Assembly (NCBI GenBank): GCA_944382835.1
Contig: CALWNP010000078.1
Location: 1-37,070 of the forward strand
DNA length: 37,070 bases
From: an uncultured Gemmiger sp.
Lineage (GTDB): Bacteria; Bacillota; Clostridia; Oscillospirales; Ruminococcaceae
Reading direction: 5' to 3'
Of this stretch, positions 25,364 through 33,691 are shown in pieces; the stretch's first letter is position 1; each line of letters begins with the position of its first letter. A program made the position numbers and the translations under genes. Below the pieces are notes generated by a model. That model did no database searches. It saw only the letters and a program-made list of their open reading frames with translations, and was not told the DNA's origin.

Positions 25364-27449
25364 GCTGTCTCACCTCCTCAAAAATTATCGAGCGATGGGG
25401 TCGCACCACAATGCAGGGCGTCTCCCCCGTGTATACATCTGTATGTACGGCCACCTCATCCAGCCATTTGGGAGCAGCCGAATTACAAACAAGAATCTTG
25501 GTTTGGATCTGGTCGGAATAGCTGCCGGCAACACAGAAAACATCCACATCAACCGGCTGCTCCAGTCTGATATTCCCGGTCATGGCGGCGACATGATAGC
25601 CGCCGGCATCCAGAACCGCCAAGTTTCCTTGGATACTGTGGGACAGGTCCAGTGTCAGGTCGTCCCAAAGGGTCAACCGGGTCGTGCCATAGGGCTGCTC
25701 TTCGGCATAAATCACCTGTTCCGCTCCGGTTCGCTCCTCGGAAGGCTGTTGGCGCAGATCAATCAGCACAGACACCTCCGGATCTCCATTCTCCCAAAGG
25801 TATTCCTCCACCGCATTCCAGTTGGCAGCGCCGCCGCGGAATAGCACCGCCGCCCGCCCATCCTGGGTGATCACCGAGCAGGGATTGCCGGCGTTGCCCA
25901 CCAGGGCGATGCGCACGATCCCTTTCTGCATCCGGATGCCCAGCACCACTGCCAGTGCACTGAGTGTCAAGGCGAGGGGGATGTATCTTTTGATGGCATG
26001 GCATTTCCAGAACAGAAGCGCCAATGCACTCAACAGGAAAAAGATCCACATGGCGTAGCTGCGGGGCAGATTCAGCTGGGTCATGGGCAAACTGGCACAC
26101 ACCCGCACCAGACTGTAGAAGAAAAACAGCCACAGGATCAGAAATCCCTGAAAAATCCAGGTAATCCAAGGCAAAATGGAAAGGCAGGCAAATGCCAAAA
26201 GCCCGATGCCCAACAAAAGCGCCACCCGCAGCATCCAGACCACCAGAAGGTTGGAAAAGATGGAAACGCCGCTGGTGGTCATACCATGAGCCACCAAAAC
26301 CGGAGTAGTCAGCAAGGTGGCGGCCGCAGCCGCCTGGACGCTGTCCAGCAGGCTGAGCCCCACGCGCAGAATTTTGGAACGGTGACCTTTCTGCTCCAGC
26401 ATCGGGGCCAGTTTCCGGCGTTGCGCCCGGGAGAGTGCCCCGGCCATCTGAACCCCCAGTACTCCACAGAAGGAAAGCTGAAAGCCCAGATCACAAGGGG
26501 CATAAGGACTGGCCAACCCCAGCACAATTGCTGCTACGCCCAGTGCATTGAGGGGATCCGGCGGCTGGACCAAAAAGTAACCGGCCAGGCTCACCAGAAA
26601 GACAAAGCCGGCTCGCTGGACTGAAACCGGCATCCCGGTCAGAAACATATAGCCGATCACCAGCAGGGCACGCAGCACCAAAAGCGGGCGATTGAATCGG
26701 GAAGAGACTTTTCCGCCAAAGCTGAGAATGCCACACAGAAGACTCAGATGCAACCCCGAGATAGCCAGCAGATGGGATACTCCCGCCAGCTGAAAGGTCT
26801 TTTTGACCACATCGGTCAGCTGGGATTGATCTCCCAGCAGCATGGCAGATTCAATTCCCCGCAGCGGGGCAGGAAGATACCGGTTCAGTTTTCTGGACAG
26901 AAACATCCGAAAGCGGTACAGGGCAAATTCCGGGCGTCCACTGCTCCCCATTTTTTGGTAGTCACCCTGACACTCCGCCTCGAGATACACCCCATCGGCG
27001 AACTGGTTCATCCGATATCGGTTGGCTTCCAGCGGGGTAAGCACCACAGTGGTCTCGAAGATGCTTCCCGCTCCCAAATCCGGGAAGCTGCCACAATAGA
27101 CAAAGAAGTCCGTGTCCTGACCATTTACACAGATCAGACGCAGGGTTCCGCGCTGCATTCCTTCCACATAGGAGGTGGTACAGTCGGTCTGTACTTCGGC
27201 AACGCAGGTGACGGTTTGCCCCGCCAGCTGCAGTACCGGGGCCACATTCTGGGCATAAAATGCCAGAAAGCAGGTAAGACCCGCCGCTGCACCTGCCAGC
27301 CACAGACAAACTGCGGGAAAGCGCCGGGTAAAGATGGACAAAAGGATGAAAAAAGCCGCCGTTGGCAGCACAGCCAACGGCGGCAGATATGCCGCAGCCA
27401 GCTCTGCCAAGGCAAAAGCCAGGCCCAGGCCAGCCAGCTTGCGTTTCAT
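25350..27449 (-). CDS. comEC: ComEC/Rec2 competence channel with degenerate C-terminal domain
   Basis: 699 residues. An N-terminal pair of helices and a DUF4131 domain (about 60-170) precede the competence domain with several membrane helices. Signature GVSHLLAISGLHLSLL (about 228-243) is the diagnostic ComEC motif. ComEC forms the channel that passes single-stranded DNA into the cell. The C-terminal domain begins near residue 515 (VRIALVGNAGNPCSVITQDG), where a metallo-beta-lactamase fold is expected, but the HxHxDH metal motif is missing. It may be a transport-only or decayed version. It starts 2 bases after the phosphoribosyltransferase stop without a clear ribosome site, so it likely depends on translational coupling. 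Confidence 0.9.
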   Translation of the reverse strand: MKRKLAGLGLAFALAELAAAYLPPLAVLPTAAFFILLSIFTRRFPAVCLWLAGAAAGLTCFLAFYAQNVAPVLQLAGQTVTCVAEVQTDCTTSYVEGMQRGTLRLICVNGQDTDFFVYCGSFPDLGAGSIFETTVVLTPLEANRYRMNQFADGVYLEAECQGDYQKMGSSGRPEFALYRFRMFLSRKLNRYLPAPLRGIESAMLLGDQSQLTDVVKKTFQLAGVSHLLAISGLHLSLLCGILSFGGKVSSRFNRPLLVLRALLVIGYMFLTGMPVSVQRAGFVFLVSLAGYFLVQPPDPLNALGVAAIVLGLASPYAPCDLGFQLSFCGVLGVQMAGALSRAQRRKLAPMLEQKGHRSKILRVGLSLLDSVQAAAAATLLTTPVLVAHGMTTSGVSIFSNLLVVWMLRVALLLGIGLLAFACLSILPWITWIFQGFLILWLFFFYSLVRVCASLPMTQLNLPRSYAMWIFFLLSALALLFWKCHAIKRYIPLALTLSALAVVLGIRMQKGIVRIALVGNAGNPCSVITQDGRAAVLFRGGAANWNAVEEYLWENGDPEVSVLIDLRQQPSEERTGAEQVIYAEEQPYGTTRLTLWDDLTLDLSHSIQGNLAVLDAGGYHVAAMTGNIRLEQPVDVDVFCVAGSYSDQIQTKILVCNSAAPKWLDEVAVHTDVYTGETPCIVVRPHRSIIFEEVRQLAVQ

Positions 27450-27451
27450 CT

Positions 27452-27991
27452 TTAGTGCTCGAAGCAGGGCAGCTTGCCCAGCGCGATGACATCGGTGCGG
27501 GCCATGGAATCCCCTTCCAGCAAAGCGGCGCAGCGGCCCACAATGGTGCCGGTGCTACGGGCTGCCAGAGTTTCCAGCGCATGCAGCGAACCACCGGTGG
27601 AAATGACATCATCCACAATGAGAATCCGCTTGCCATTCATGGCATCCAGATCCTTCTGGTCCAGAACCAGGGTCTGCTTACCAGTGGTGGTGATGGACTC
27701 ATCCTCCACAACAACCGGCTTGCGCATATACAGCTTGGCCTTTTTGCGGGCCGGAATCCAAGGCTTGCCGCTCTGACGGGCCATCTCATAGGTCAGGGGA
27801 ATTCCCTTGGCCTCTGCTGTGAGAAGAACATCGAATTCAGGGCATTTCTTCAGCAGTTCGGTGGCACAGGCAACGGTCAGTTCCACATCACCGAACATAA
27901 TAAATGCGGCAATGTCCAGATGGTCATTGATTTTGCAGATGGGCAGCTCACGGGTCAGACCAGCCACCTGAAGCGTGTAAGTATCCGCCAT
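27452..27991 (-). CDS. Purine phosphoribosyltransferase, APRT-like
   Basis: 179-residue cytoplasmic type I phosphoribosyltransferase. The PRPP-binding motif is ILIVDDVISTGGSL (about 123-136), and an upstream EAKGIPLTYEMARQSGKP segment resembles the ESRG...P region of adenine phosphoribosyltransferases, followed by PARKKAKLYM like the flexible loop. It would salvage a purine base to its nucleotide; adenine is most likely but xanthine or guanine is not excluded. It lies 45 bases after the HIT gene and 2 bases before comEC, inside the alaS operon. Some relatives of this group are regulatory, so activity is inferred. Confidence 0.83.
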   Translation of the reverse strand: MADTYTLQVAGLTRELPICKINDHLDIAAFIMFGDVELTVACATELLKKCPEFDVLLTAEAKGIPLTYEMARQSGKPWIPARKKAKLYMRKPVVVEDESITTTGKQTLVLDQKDLDAMNGKRILIVDDVISTGGSLHALETLAARSTGTIVGRCAALLEGDSMARTDVIALGKLPCFEH

Positions 27992-28036
27992 AAACTTTGT
28001 TTACCTTCTTTCTATGGTTGAGAAGCCGTTTCGGCA

Positions 28037-28381
28037 TCAGCCCGGAGGCCAGGCCAGGCTCCGTTTGGCAAGCACATGGAAATGCAGATGCTTCACGCTT
28101 TGGCCGCCATCTTCCCCGATGTTGGTCACAACGCGGTAGCCGCTTTCATCACAGCCCAGCTCACGGCAGAGCTTGGCGATGACCGCAAAAACATGGCCCA
28201 GCAGGGCGCCGTCCTCCTCGGTGAGGACCGCCGCCGACGCGATGTGCTTTTTGGGGATTACCAAAAAGTGCACCGGTGCCTGAGGGTCAATGTCCCGAAA
28301 GGCAAGCAGCATATCGTCCTCATAGAGTTTATCGGACGGGATCTGCCCTGCAGCAATTTTGCAAAACAGGCAATCATCCAT
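28037..28381 (-). CDS. HIT family protein (HinT-like nucleotide hydrolase)
   Basis: 114 residues. The histidine triad is visible near the C-terminus as HLHFHVLAKRS, with the catalytic central histidine. The N-terminal DDCLFCKIAAGQIPSD matches HinT proteins. These hydrolyse aminoacyl-adenylates and other AMP-linked compounds, which makes the position directly after alaS suggestive. ATG 28381 is chosen because GGAGG lies 9 bases upstream; the frame is open to 28405. An 8-bp hairpin at 28402-28425 precedes the ribosome site without a T-run. Confidence 0.93.
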   Translation of the reverse strand: MDDCLFCKIAAGQIPSDKLYEDDMLLAFRDIDPQAPVHFLVIPKKHIASAAVLTEEDGALLGHVFAVIAKLCRELGCDESGYRVVTNIGEDGGQSVKHLHFHVLAKRSLAWPPG

Positions 28382-28461
28382 GGATACGTCCCTCCTTTGT
28401 CTCACAGCTCCGGAGTGTGCTGTGAAGAATTGAAAAAGAATCCGTCTTTATTGTAACCCAA

Positions 28462-31122
28462 TCAGTTGGATTTTTCCAGTTCCTTTTTCACGATTTCCGG
28501 CACTGCGTTCAGTGCTTCGTCAATCTTAGTGTTGTCCCGGATACCGGCCATGGCAAAGTCCGGCTTGCCGCCGCCGTTGCCGCCGGCAATGGCAGCGATC
28601 TGCTTGACCAGCACGCCGGCCTTCAGGCCGCGGGACAGGACATTCTTGCCCAGGCCCACCGCCAGCATGGTCTTGTTGCCGTCGCTGCCGATCAAGGCGC
28701 CGATGGCGTTGGGCGCGCGATCCCGCAGCTTGTCCATCATGCTGCGCAGGGTATCGGCACCGGTACCGCTGAGGTAAGCACTGACAATCCGGATGCCATC
28801 CACATCGGCAGCCGACTCAAACAGGCCCTTGATCTTGTTGTCCGCCATCTGGGCCTTGAGCAGATCCAGCTGCTTGTTGGCCTCTTTCAGCTCGGCAACC
28901 ACCGCAGCCGCGCGGTCGGGAAGGTCCTTCATGTTGTTGGCCTTGAGGGCAACAGCGGTACGGGTCAGCTCATCGTTGCGCTCGTCCAAAAGTTTGAGCA
29001 CACCGAAGCCGGTAGTCGCCTCAATCCGGCGAATGCCAGCGGCAACGCTGCTCTCAGACAGAATCTTGAAGCAGCCAATCTGGGCGGTGTTCTTCACATG
29101 GGTGCCGCCGCAGAACTCGGTGCTCCAGCCGCCGGCGTCCACAACCCGGACCACTGCACCGTACTTTTCGCCGAACAGTGCCATGGCGCCCATCTTCTTG
29201 GCTTCCTCGATGGGCAGGTTCTGGATCATCACCGGCAGGGACTCGAAGATTTTCTCATTGACGCGGTGCTCCACCTCGGTGATCTCTTCCGGCGTCATGG
29301 CGCTGAAATGGGTGAAGTCAAAGTGAGTGATCTTGTCATCCTGGTAGCTGCCGGACTGATGAACATGTTCACCCAGAACCTCCCGCAGGGCCTTCTGCAG
29401 CAGGTGGGTGGCAGTGTGGTTGCGGCAGATGGCCATACGGCGCACCTGATCCACAGAAGCGGTCACGGCATCACCCACCCGGATGGTGCCTTCCAGCAGG
29501 GTGCAGGTATGAACGAAGTATCCTTTGGGAGTCTTTTTGACCTGCTCCACCTTCAGCTTGGCATTGTCGGTGGTGATGTAGCCGTGGTCGGCCACCTGGC
29601 CGCCCATCTCGGCGTAGAAAGGAGTGTGATCCAGAACGACCAGAACGCCTTCCTTGCTCTCGATATCGGTGGCAACTGCGTCCGCCAGCTCCTCGCCTTC
29701 GGAGAGGGCCAGAACCGTGGCATCCTCGGTCAGGACTTCGTAGCCATCAAACCGGGTGGGTTCGGCATCCAGTGCGCCAAAGAGGTCGGCAGCCCAACCG
29801 GAGATGTCCTTGGACAGACGCTCGGCACGGGCGCGCTCCCGCTGCTTGGTCATCTCCACATGGAAGGCTTCCTCGTCCACCGAGACACCGGCCTCGGCCG
29901 CAATCTCCTTGGTCAGATCCAGCGGGAAGCCAAAGGTATCGTTGAGCTTGAAGACCTCGCTGCCAGACAGGACCTTTTCCTTGGAGTCCTTCAGCTGCTC
30001 GATCATGCCGTTGAGGATGTTCAGGCCGGCATCAATGGTGCGGGAGAACCGCTCCTCCTCGGTGCTGACAACCTTCTTGATGTACTTTTCATGCTCGCGC
30101 AGTTCGGGATAGCCCTGCTCACTGCTGACGATAACGGTCTCCACCAGTTCGGTCAGGAAGGGGCGATTGATGCCCAGCATCCGGCCATGGCGGGCAGCAC
30201 GGCGCAGCAGACGGCGCAGCACATAGCCACGGCCTTCGTTGGAGGGCAGGATGCCATCCGAGACCATAAAGACGGTGGAACGGATGTGGTCGGTGATGAC
30301 GCGGATGGAGATATCGTCCTTCTCATTGTCGCCATAGTGCTTGCCGGCAATCTTTTCCACATGATGCAGAACCGATGCCACGGTATCCACTTCAAACAGG
30401 TTGCCCACATCCTGCATCACGCAGGCCAGACGCTCCAGACCCATGCCGGTGTCAATGTTGGGCCGGGGCAGACGGGTGTAATGACCCTTGCCGTCGGAAT
30501 CGAACTGGCTGAACACCAGGTTCCAGATCTCCATATAGCGGTCGCAGTCGCAGCCCACATGGCAATCCGGTTTGCCGCAGCCGTGCTCGGGGCCACGGTC
30601 ATAGTAGATTTCGGAGCAGGGGCCGCAGGGACCGGAACCGTGCTCCCAGAAGTTGTCCTCCTTGCCGAAACGGACCATGTGATCCTCGGGAATGCCCACT
30701 TCCTTGGTCCAGATATCATAGGCCTCATCGTCGTCCTGATACACCGAGATGTACAGCTTCTCAGCCGGGATTTCCAGTTCCTTGGTCAGGAACTCCCAGG
30801 CCCAGGGAATGACCTCTTTCTTGAAGTAATCCTGGAAGCTGAAGTTGCCCAGCATCTCGAAGAAGGTGCCGTGGCGGGCGGTGATACCCACGCGCTCGAT
30901 ATCGGGGGTACGGATGCACTTCTGGCAGGTGGTCACCCGATGGCGGGGCGGCTCCTCCTGGCCCAGGAACCACTTTTTCATGGGGGCCATGCCGCTGTTG
31001 ATCAGCAGCAGGCTGGGGTCATCCTTCGGGACCAGGGGGAAGCTTCCCAAGCGAAGATGTCCTTTGGTCTCGAAAAAGTGCAGATACTTTTCACGCAGTT
31101 CATTCAGTCCGGTCCATTGCAT
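28462..31122 (-). CDS. alaS: Alanyl-tRNA synthetase
   Basis: 886 residues, the normal length. The class II catalytic domain is N-terminal, with motif 1 region LINSGMAPMKKWFLG, motif 2 region ERVGITARHGTFFEMLGNFS and a later motif 3. The editing domain holds HTATHLLQKAL and CGGTHVKNTAQIG, which provide the zinc ligands that clear Ser- and Gly-tRNA-Ala. The C-Ala domain ends with GGNGGGKPDFAMAG. It acts in the cytoplasm charging tRNA-Ala. Expression is controlled by the T-box leader upstream. The gene heads an operon with the HIT, APRT-like, comEC, holA and Toprim genes. Confidence 0.98.
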   Translation of the reverse strand: MQWTGLNELREKYLHFFETKGHLRLGSFPLVPKDDPSLLLINSGMAPMKKWFLGQEEPPRHRVTTCQKCIRTPDIERVGITARHGTFFEMLGNFSFQDYFKKEVIPWAWEFLTKELEIPAEKLYISVYQDDDEAYDIWTKEVGIPEDHMVRFGKEDNFWEHGSGPCGPCSEIYYDRGPEHGCGKPDCHVGCDCDRYMEIWNLVFSQFDSDGKGHYTRLPRPNIDTGMGLERLACVMQDVGNLFEVDTVASVLHHVEKIAGKHYGDNEKDDISIRVITDHIRSTVFMVSDGILPSNEGRGYVLRRLLRRAARHGRMLGINRPFLTELVETVIVSSEQGYPELREHEKYIKKVVSTEEERFSRTIDAGLNILNGMIEQLKDSKEKVLSGSEVFKLNDTFGFPLDLTKEIAAEAGVSVDEEAFHVEMTKQRERARAERLSKDISGWAADLFGALDAEPTRFDGYEVLTEDATVLALSEGEELADAVATDIESKEGVLVVLDHTPFYAEMGGQVADHGYITTDNAKLKVEQVKKTPKGYFVHTCTLLEGTIRVGDAVTASVDQVRRMAICRNHTATHLLQKALREVLGEHVHQSGSYQDDKITHFDFTHFSAMTPEEITEVEHRVNEKIFESLPVMIQNLPIEEAKKMGAMALFGEKYGAVVRVVDAGGWSTEFCGGTHVKNTAQIGCFKILSESSVAAGIRRIEATTGFGVLKLLDERNDELTRTAVALKANNMKDLPDRAAAVVAELKEANKQLDLLKAQMADNKIKGLFESAADVDGIRIVSAYLSGTGADTLRSMMDKLRDRAPNAIGALIGSDGNKTMLAVGLGKNVLSRGLKAGVLVKQIAAIAGGNGGGKPDFAMAGIRDNTKIDEALNAVPEIVKKELEKSN

Positions 31123-31177
31123 GGTTGGTCAATCTCCATTCCTCATCGTTACAAAATTGGCGTCTGGCTGGGCAACA

Positions 31178-31421
31178 CAAAAAAATAGCTTTCGCCCCTT
31201 ATCACAGGGACGAAAGCCATTCAGCTTGCGTGGTACCACCCGGTCTTGCGGAGAAAACCTCCGCCACTTTGCTGCACGTTAACGCCGCGCCTACGTCCGT
31301 TTTTACCGGAAGCTCCGGGGTGGCCTTGTCCCGGACCTGACAGAAACCTCTCAGCCGATGGTTTCCTCTCTGGTGTCAGACCGATTCGGACATTTGCCCC
31401 TTCAACGCCATTTTCATTTAC
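31178..31421 (-). ncRNA. T-box leader of alaS (specifier GCC, alanine)
   Basis: On the minus strand the leader runs from about 31421 towards alaS. Stem I carries the AGAGAG and GGCTGAGAG elements. The specifier codon GCC lies at 31322-31324, just before ACCCCGGAGC. The antiterminator holds the T-box GGGTGGTACCACGC with its TGGT bulge at 31235-31238, which pairs with the tRNA acceptor end; the T fits the A73 of tRNA-Ala. A terminator stem (31187-31198 with 31207-31218) followed by seven T (31178-31186 region) completes it. Uncharged tRNA-Ala should favour read-through into alaS. Confidence 0.93.
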
Positions 31422-31427
31422 CCTTGT

Positions 31428-31456
31428 ATTATATTCCGCCTGTGTCCCCTTGTCAA
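31428..31456 (-). promoter_or_regulatory. Consensus promoter of the alaS T-box operon
   Basis: TTGACA (31451-31456), 17-base spacer and TATAAT (31428-31433) on the minus strand: a perfect match. The TGA stop codon of the upstream penicillin-binding protein gene (31453-31455) lies inside the -35 hexamer. Confidence 0.93.
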
Positions 31457-33057
31457 CTGTTTTCCAGCACAAACAAAGCGTTTGCCACCCGGGCAAAGAT
31501 TGCGGCGCTGGAGGTCTGTGGTTCCAGCGTTCCATCCTGCATCACCGTTATGGTGTACCGGGGCTGTTCGGCAGGCCAGAAGCCGGTAAACCAGTAATTA
31601 AGCAGTTCTTCTCCGCCCTGCTGGTATTGTCCGGTCTGCGCCGTGCCCGTCTTTCCGCCGGCACCGCCCTCCTCCGGTTCGGCATCTCCGCCGATGCCTT
31701 CCTCCACCACACTGACCATCATACTGCGCAAAATCCGCGCAACCGATTCGTCACAGACCACCCGTGGCTCGGCCCGTTCCAGGGCCTGTACTGCCCCAGT
31801 TTCGGAGTCCACAGTGCCCTGAACAAAGGCCGGCGCGCGGTAGGTGCCTCCCCCGGCTAGGGTGTTGGTCATTGCCGCAATCTGCAGCGGCGTTACTGTC
31901 AAGGCCCCCTGTCCAAAGCTGAACATGGCCAGCTGGCCCTCGCTTTGCAGGGTGTCCAGACTTGGCAGTTCCCCTGTTGCGCTTTTCAGCCCCGGCGCCA
32001 CAGCGGTGGCACTGCCAAAACCCAGGTCCTGGGCCGCTTGCAGGATTTGCCTGGCGCCCAGCAGTTGTCCCAGCTCGATAAAGTAACAGTTGCAGCTTTC
32101 TTCCAGTGCTCCGCGCAGATTCACCGTGCCGTGAGCCCTTCCCAGAGCGCACCGAAAGGTCTGGTCAGCCACCTGCACACTTCCCTCGCACTCACAGCTG
32201 AACCAATCCAGTCCGGCGCGATAGGCCGCCAGTGCAAGCACCAGTTTGAACACCGACCCTGCGCTGAAGGCTTCCAGCGGGCGGTTGATCAGTGAGGTAT
32301 CGTTGGCGTCTATGCTGGCTGCAATGTTATCGGGATCAAATTCCGGCATGCTGACACTGGCCGCCACCTCTCCGTCGGACACCCGCAGCACGAGAATACA
32401 GCCTCGACTCATCTCCTGCTGTGCAATTCCCTCGCAGGCCCTTTGTATGTCGGCATCCAGTGTCAGCTGTACTCCCTGGGATTCGCCCTCTTCTTTGGTC
32501 TCCAGTTGGGGCTCGGTTCCGGTGAGAAGGCTTCCCTGGGCTGTGGTGGTACAGAGCACTGCCTGCTGTGTTCCGGCACTGTACAGCAGGTCATCGTAGG
32601 CGCGTTCCAGGCCGGACACCCCATGTCCTTCCCCATCCAGGTACCCGATCAGGTGCACCGCAATGGGCAGAGGAAGATATCGTTCAACGCCGGAATAAAG
32701 ATATCCGCCGCTGAGATGCAGGTCTCCGTCCACCTGAATCAGGAAAGGGCTCAGGCTGTTTCTTTTTTGGTACAGTTCCTGCTGCGCCGAAAAAGGCACA
32801 TAGGGAAAGAGGGTGGAATAGCTGGAATCGCCGGGGATACACAGGGCATACCAGATTTTGCTGGCACCGGTCAGAAGCCGCCCGTTGCGGTCATAAAAGT
32901 TTCCCCTGGTCCGGGGCAATTCGGTTTCCGAAAGGGTCTGTCCGCCGGCGTTGGCCGCATAGGCTGTGTCGGTGCTGATCCAGTACACGCGGCACAGGAT
33001 CACCCCGAACAGTACCACAAAAGCAGCACAAACCGCCAGCAACCGTTGTACTGTCAT
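31453..33057 (-). CDS. Class B penicillin-binding protein (PBP2/SpoVD-like transpeptidase)
   Basis: 534 residues with one N-terminal membrane anchor (about 6-24), a pedestal domain and a transpeptidase domain. The active-site triad is S268-V-F-K271, S321-C-N323 and K469-T-G471. It cross-links peptidoglycan outside the membrane and is the type of enzyme bound by beta-lactams. A specific role (elongation, division or sporulation) cannot be decided. No PASTA domain is present, so it differs from SpoVD proper. The ATG at 33057 has its ribosome site (AGAAGGGGG) inside a long hairpin. The VanZ-like gene lies 90 bases upstream, and the stop codon lies in the alaS promoter. Confidence 0.92.
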   Translation of the reverse strand: MTVQRLLAVCAAFVVLFGVILCRVYWISTDTAYAANAGGQTLSETELPRTRGNFYDRNGRLLTGASKIWYALCIPGDSSYSTLFPYVPFSAQQELYQKRNSLSPFLIQVDGDLHLSGGYLYSGVERYLPLPIAVHLIGYLDGEGHGVSGLERAYDDLLYSAGTQQAVLCTTTAQGSLLTGTEPQLETKEEGESQGVQLTLDADIQRACEGIAQQEMSRGCILVLRVSDGEVAASVSMPEFDPDNIAASIDANDTSLINRPLEAFSAGSVFKLVLALAAYRAGLDWFSCECEGSVQVADQTFRCALGRAHGTVNLRGALEESCNCYFIELGQLLGARQILQAAQDLGFGSATAVAPGLKSATGELPSLDTLQSEGQLAMFSFGQGALTVTPLQIAAMTNTLAGGGTYRAPAFVQGTVDSETGAVQALERAEPRVVCDESVARILRSMMVSVVEEGIGGDAEPEEGGAGGKTGTAQTGQYQQGGEELLNYWFTGFWPAEQPRYTITVMQDGTLEPQTSSAAIFARVANALFVLENS

Positions 33058-33063
33058 ACAAAA

Positions 33064-33108
33064 AGCCCCCTTCTCTGAGGAACAGTATTCCCCTCAGAAA
33101 AGGAGGCT
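33064..33108 (-). terminator. Hairpin covering the penicillin-binding protein ribosome site
   Basis: On the minus strand 33092-33108 pairs with 33064-33080: 17 pairs including two G-U, with an 11-base loop. The 3' arm contains the purine-rich ribosome site, and TTTTG follows, directly before the ATG at 33057. On the plus strand the two G-U pairs become C-A mismatches, so the structure is made for minus-strand RNA. It may be a terminator for the VanZ-like gene, a translation lock, or both. Confidence 0.7.
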
Positions 33109-33146
33109 ATGCCAACCAAGGTGGCGTATCTTGTATTGTTTTGGTT

Positions 33147-33668
33147 TTACGGCGTGCTCCCATTCCCAGAAGACTTTTTCCCTCTGAAGTACAATAGAAG
33201 CATCAGGACCGCCGATGCTGCCACCACTCCGGATAAAAAGCCCAGGGAATCCACCCCGATATCGGTGATCAGTGCCGTTCTGCCCGGGACAAAGGACTGG
33301 TGAAATTCATCGCTGGCCGAGTAAAGGGTGCAGATCGCTGCAGAGAGAAGTGCTCCTTTTGCCGCCAGATGGCGTCCTGCAGGGCACCGCGCCCGAAAGA
33401 ACAGATTGACCGTCACCGTAACGCTGAACCCCAACGCCCCATAAAGGTACACATGGGCCCATTTGCGAACATTGGCGTGGAAGTTTTTGCTGAACAAGGA
33501 TGGCGTAGCCAGCGCCGTGGTGGCATGGTGCTGAACGGTATTGGCTACCTTGTTGCTCAATCCGGAGGATGCCGGTCCCGGCTGCGATGAAAAGTAAAAA
33601 ATCAGCCCCATAATCAACAAAGTGATCCCCAGGGCCACCCACGGGGCAATCGGTTTTGTTTTCTTCAT
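33147..33668 (-). CDS. VanZ-like family membrane protein
   Basis: 173 residues with about four membrane helices (9-27, 70-90, 105-118 and 140-160). VanZ-family signatures are LIFYFSSQPG, RKWAHVYLYGALGF and YSASDEFHQSFVPGR followed by DIGVDSLGFLSG. VanZ itself gives low teicoplanin resistance in enterococci, but chromosomal members are widespread and mostly of unknown role. The gene follows the hydrolase gene by 23 bases and precedes a penicillin-binding protein gene, a context compatible with the cell envelope. Confidence 0.9.
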   Translation of the reverse strand: MKKTKPIAPWVALGITLLIMGLIFYFSSQPGPASSGLSNKVANTVQHHATTALATPSLFSKNFHANVRKWAHVYLYGALGFSVTVTVNLFFRARCPAGRHLAAKGALLSAAICTLYSASDEFHQSFVPGRTALITDIGVDSLGFLSGVVAASAVLMLLLYFRGKKSSGNGSTP

Positions 33669-33691
33669 AACTCCCCCACTCTGGTTTTCTC

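Noticed and set aside
28402-28425. Hairpin between alaS and the HIT gene as a terminator
   Set aside because: The stem is short and there is no T-run on the minus strand; the ribosome site of the HIT gene follows directly.
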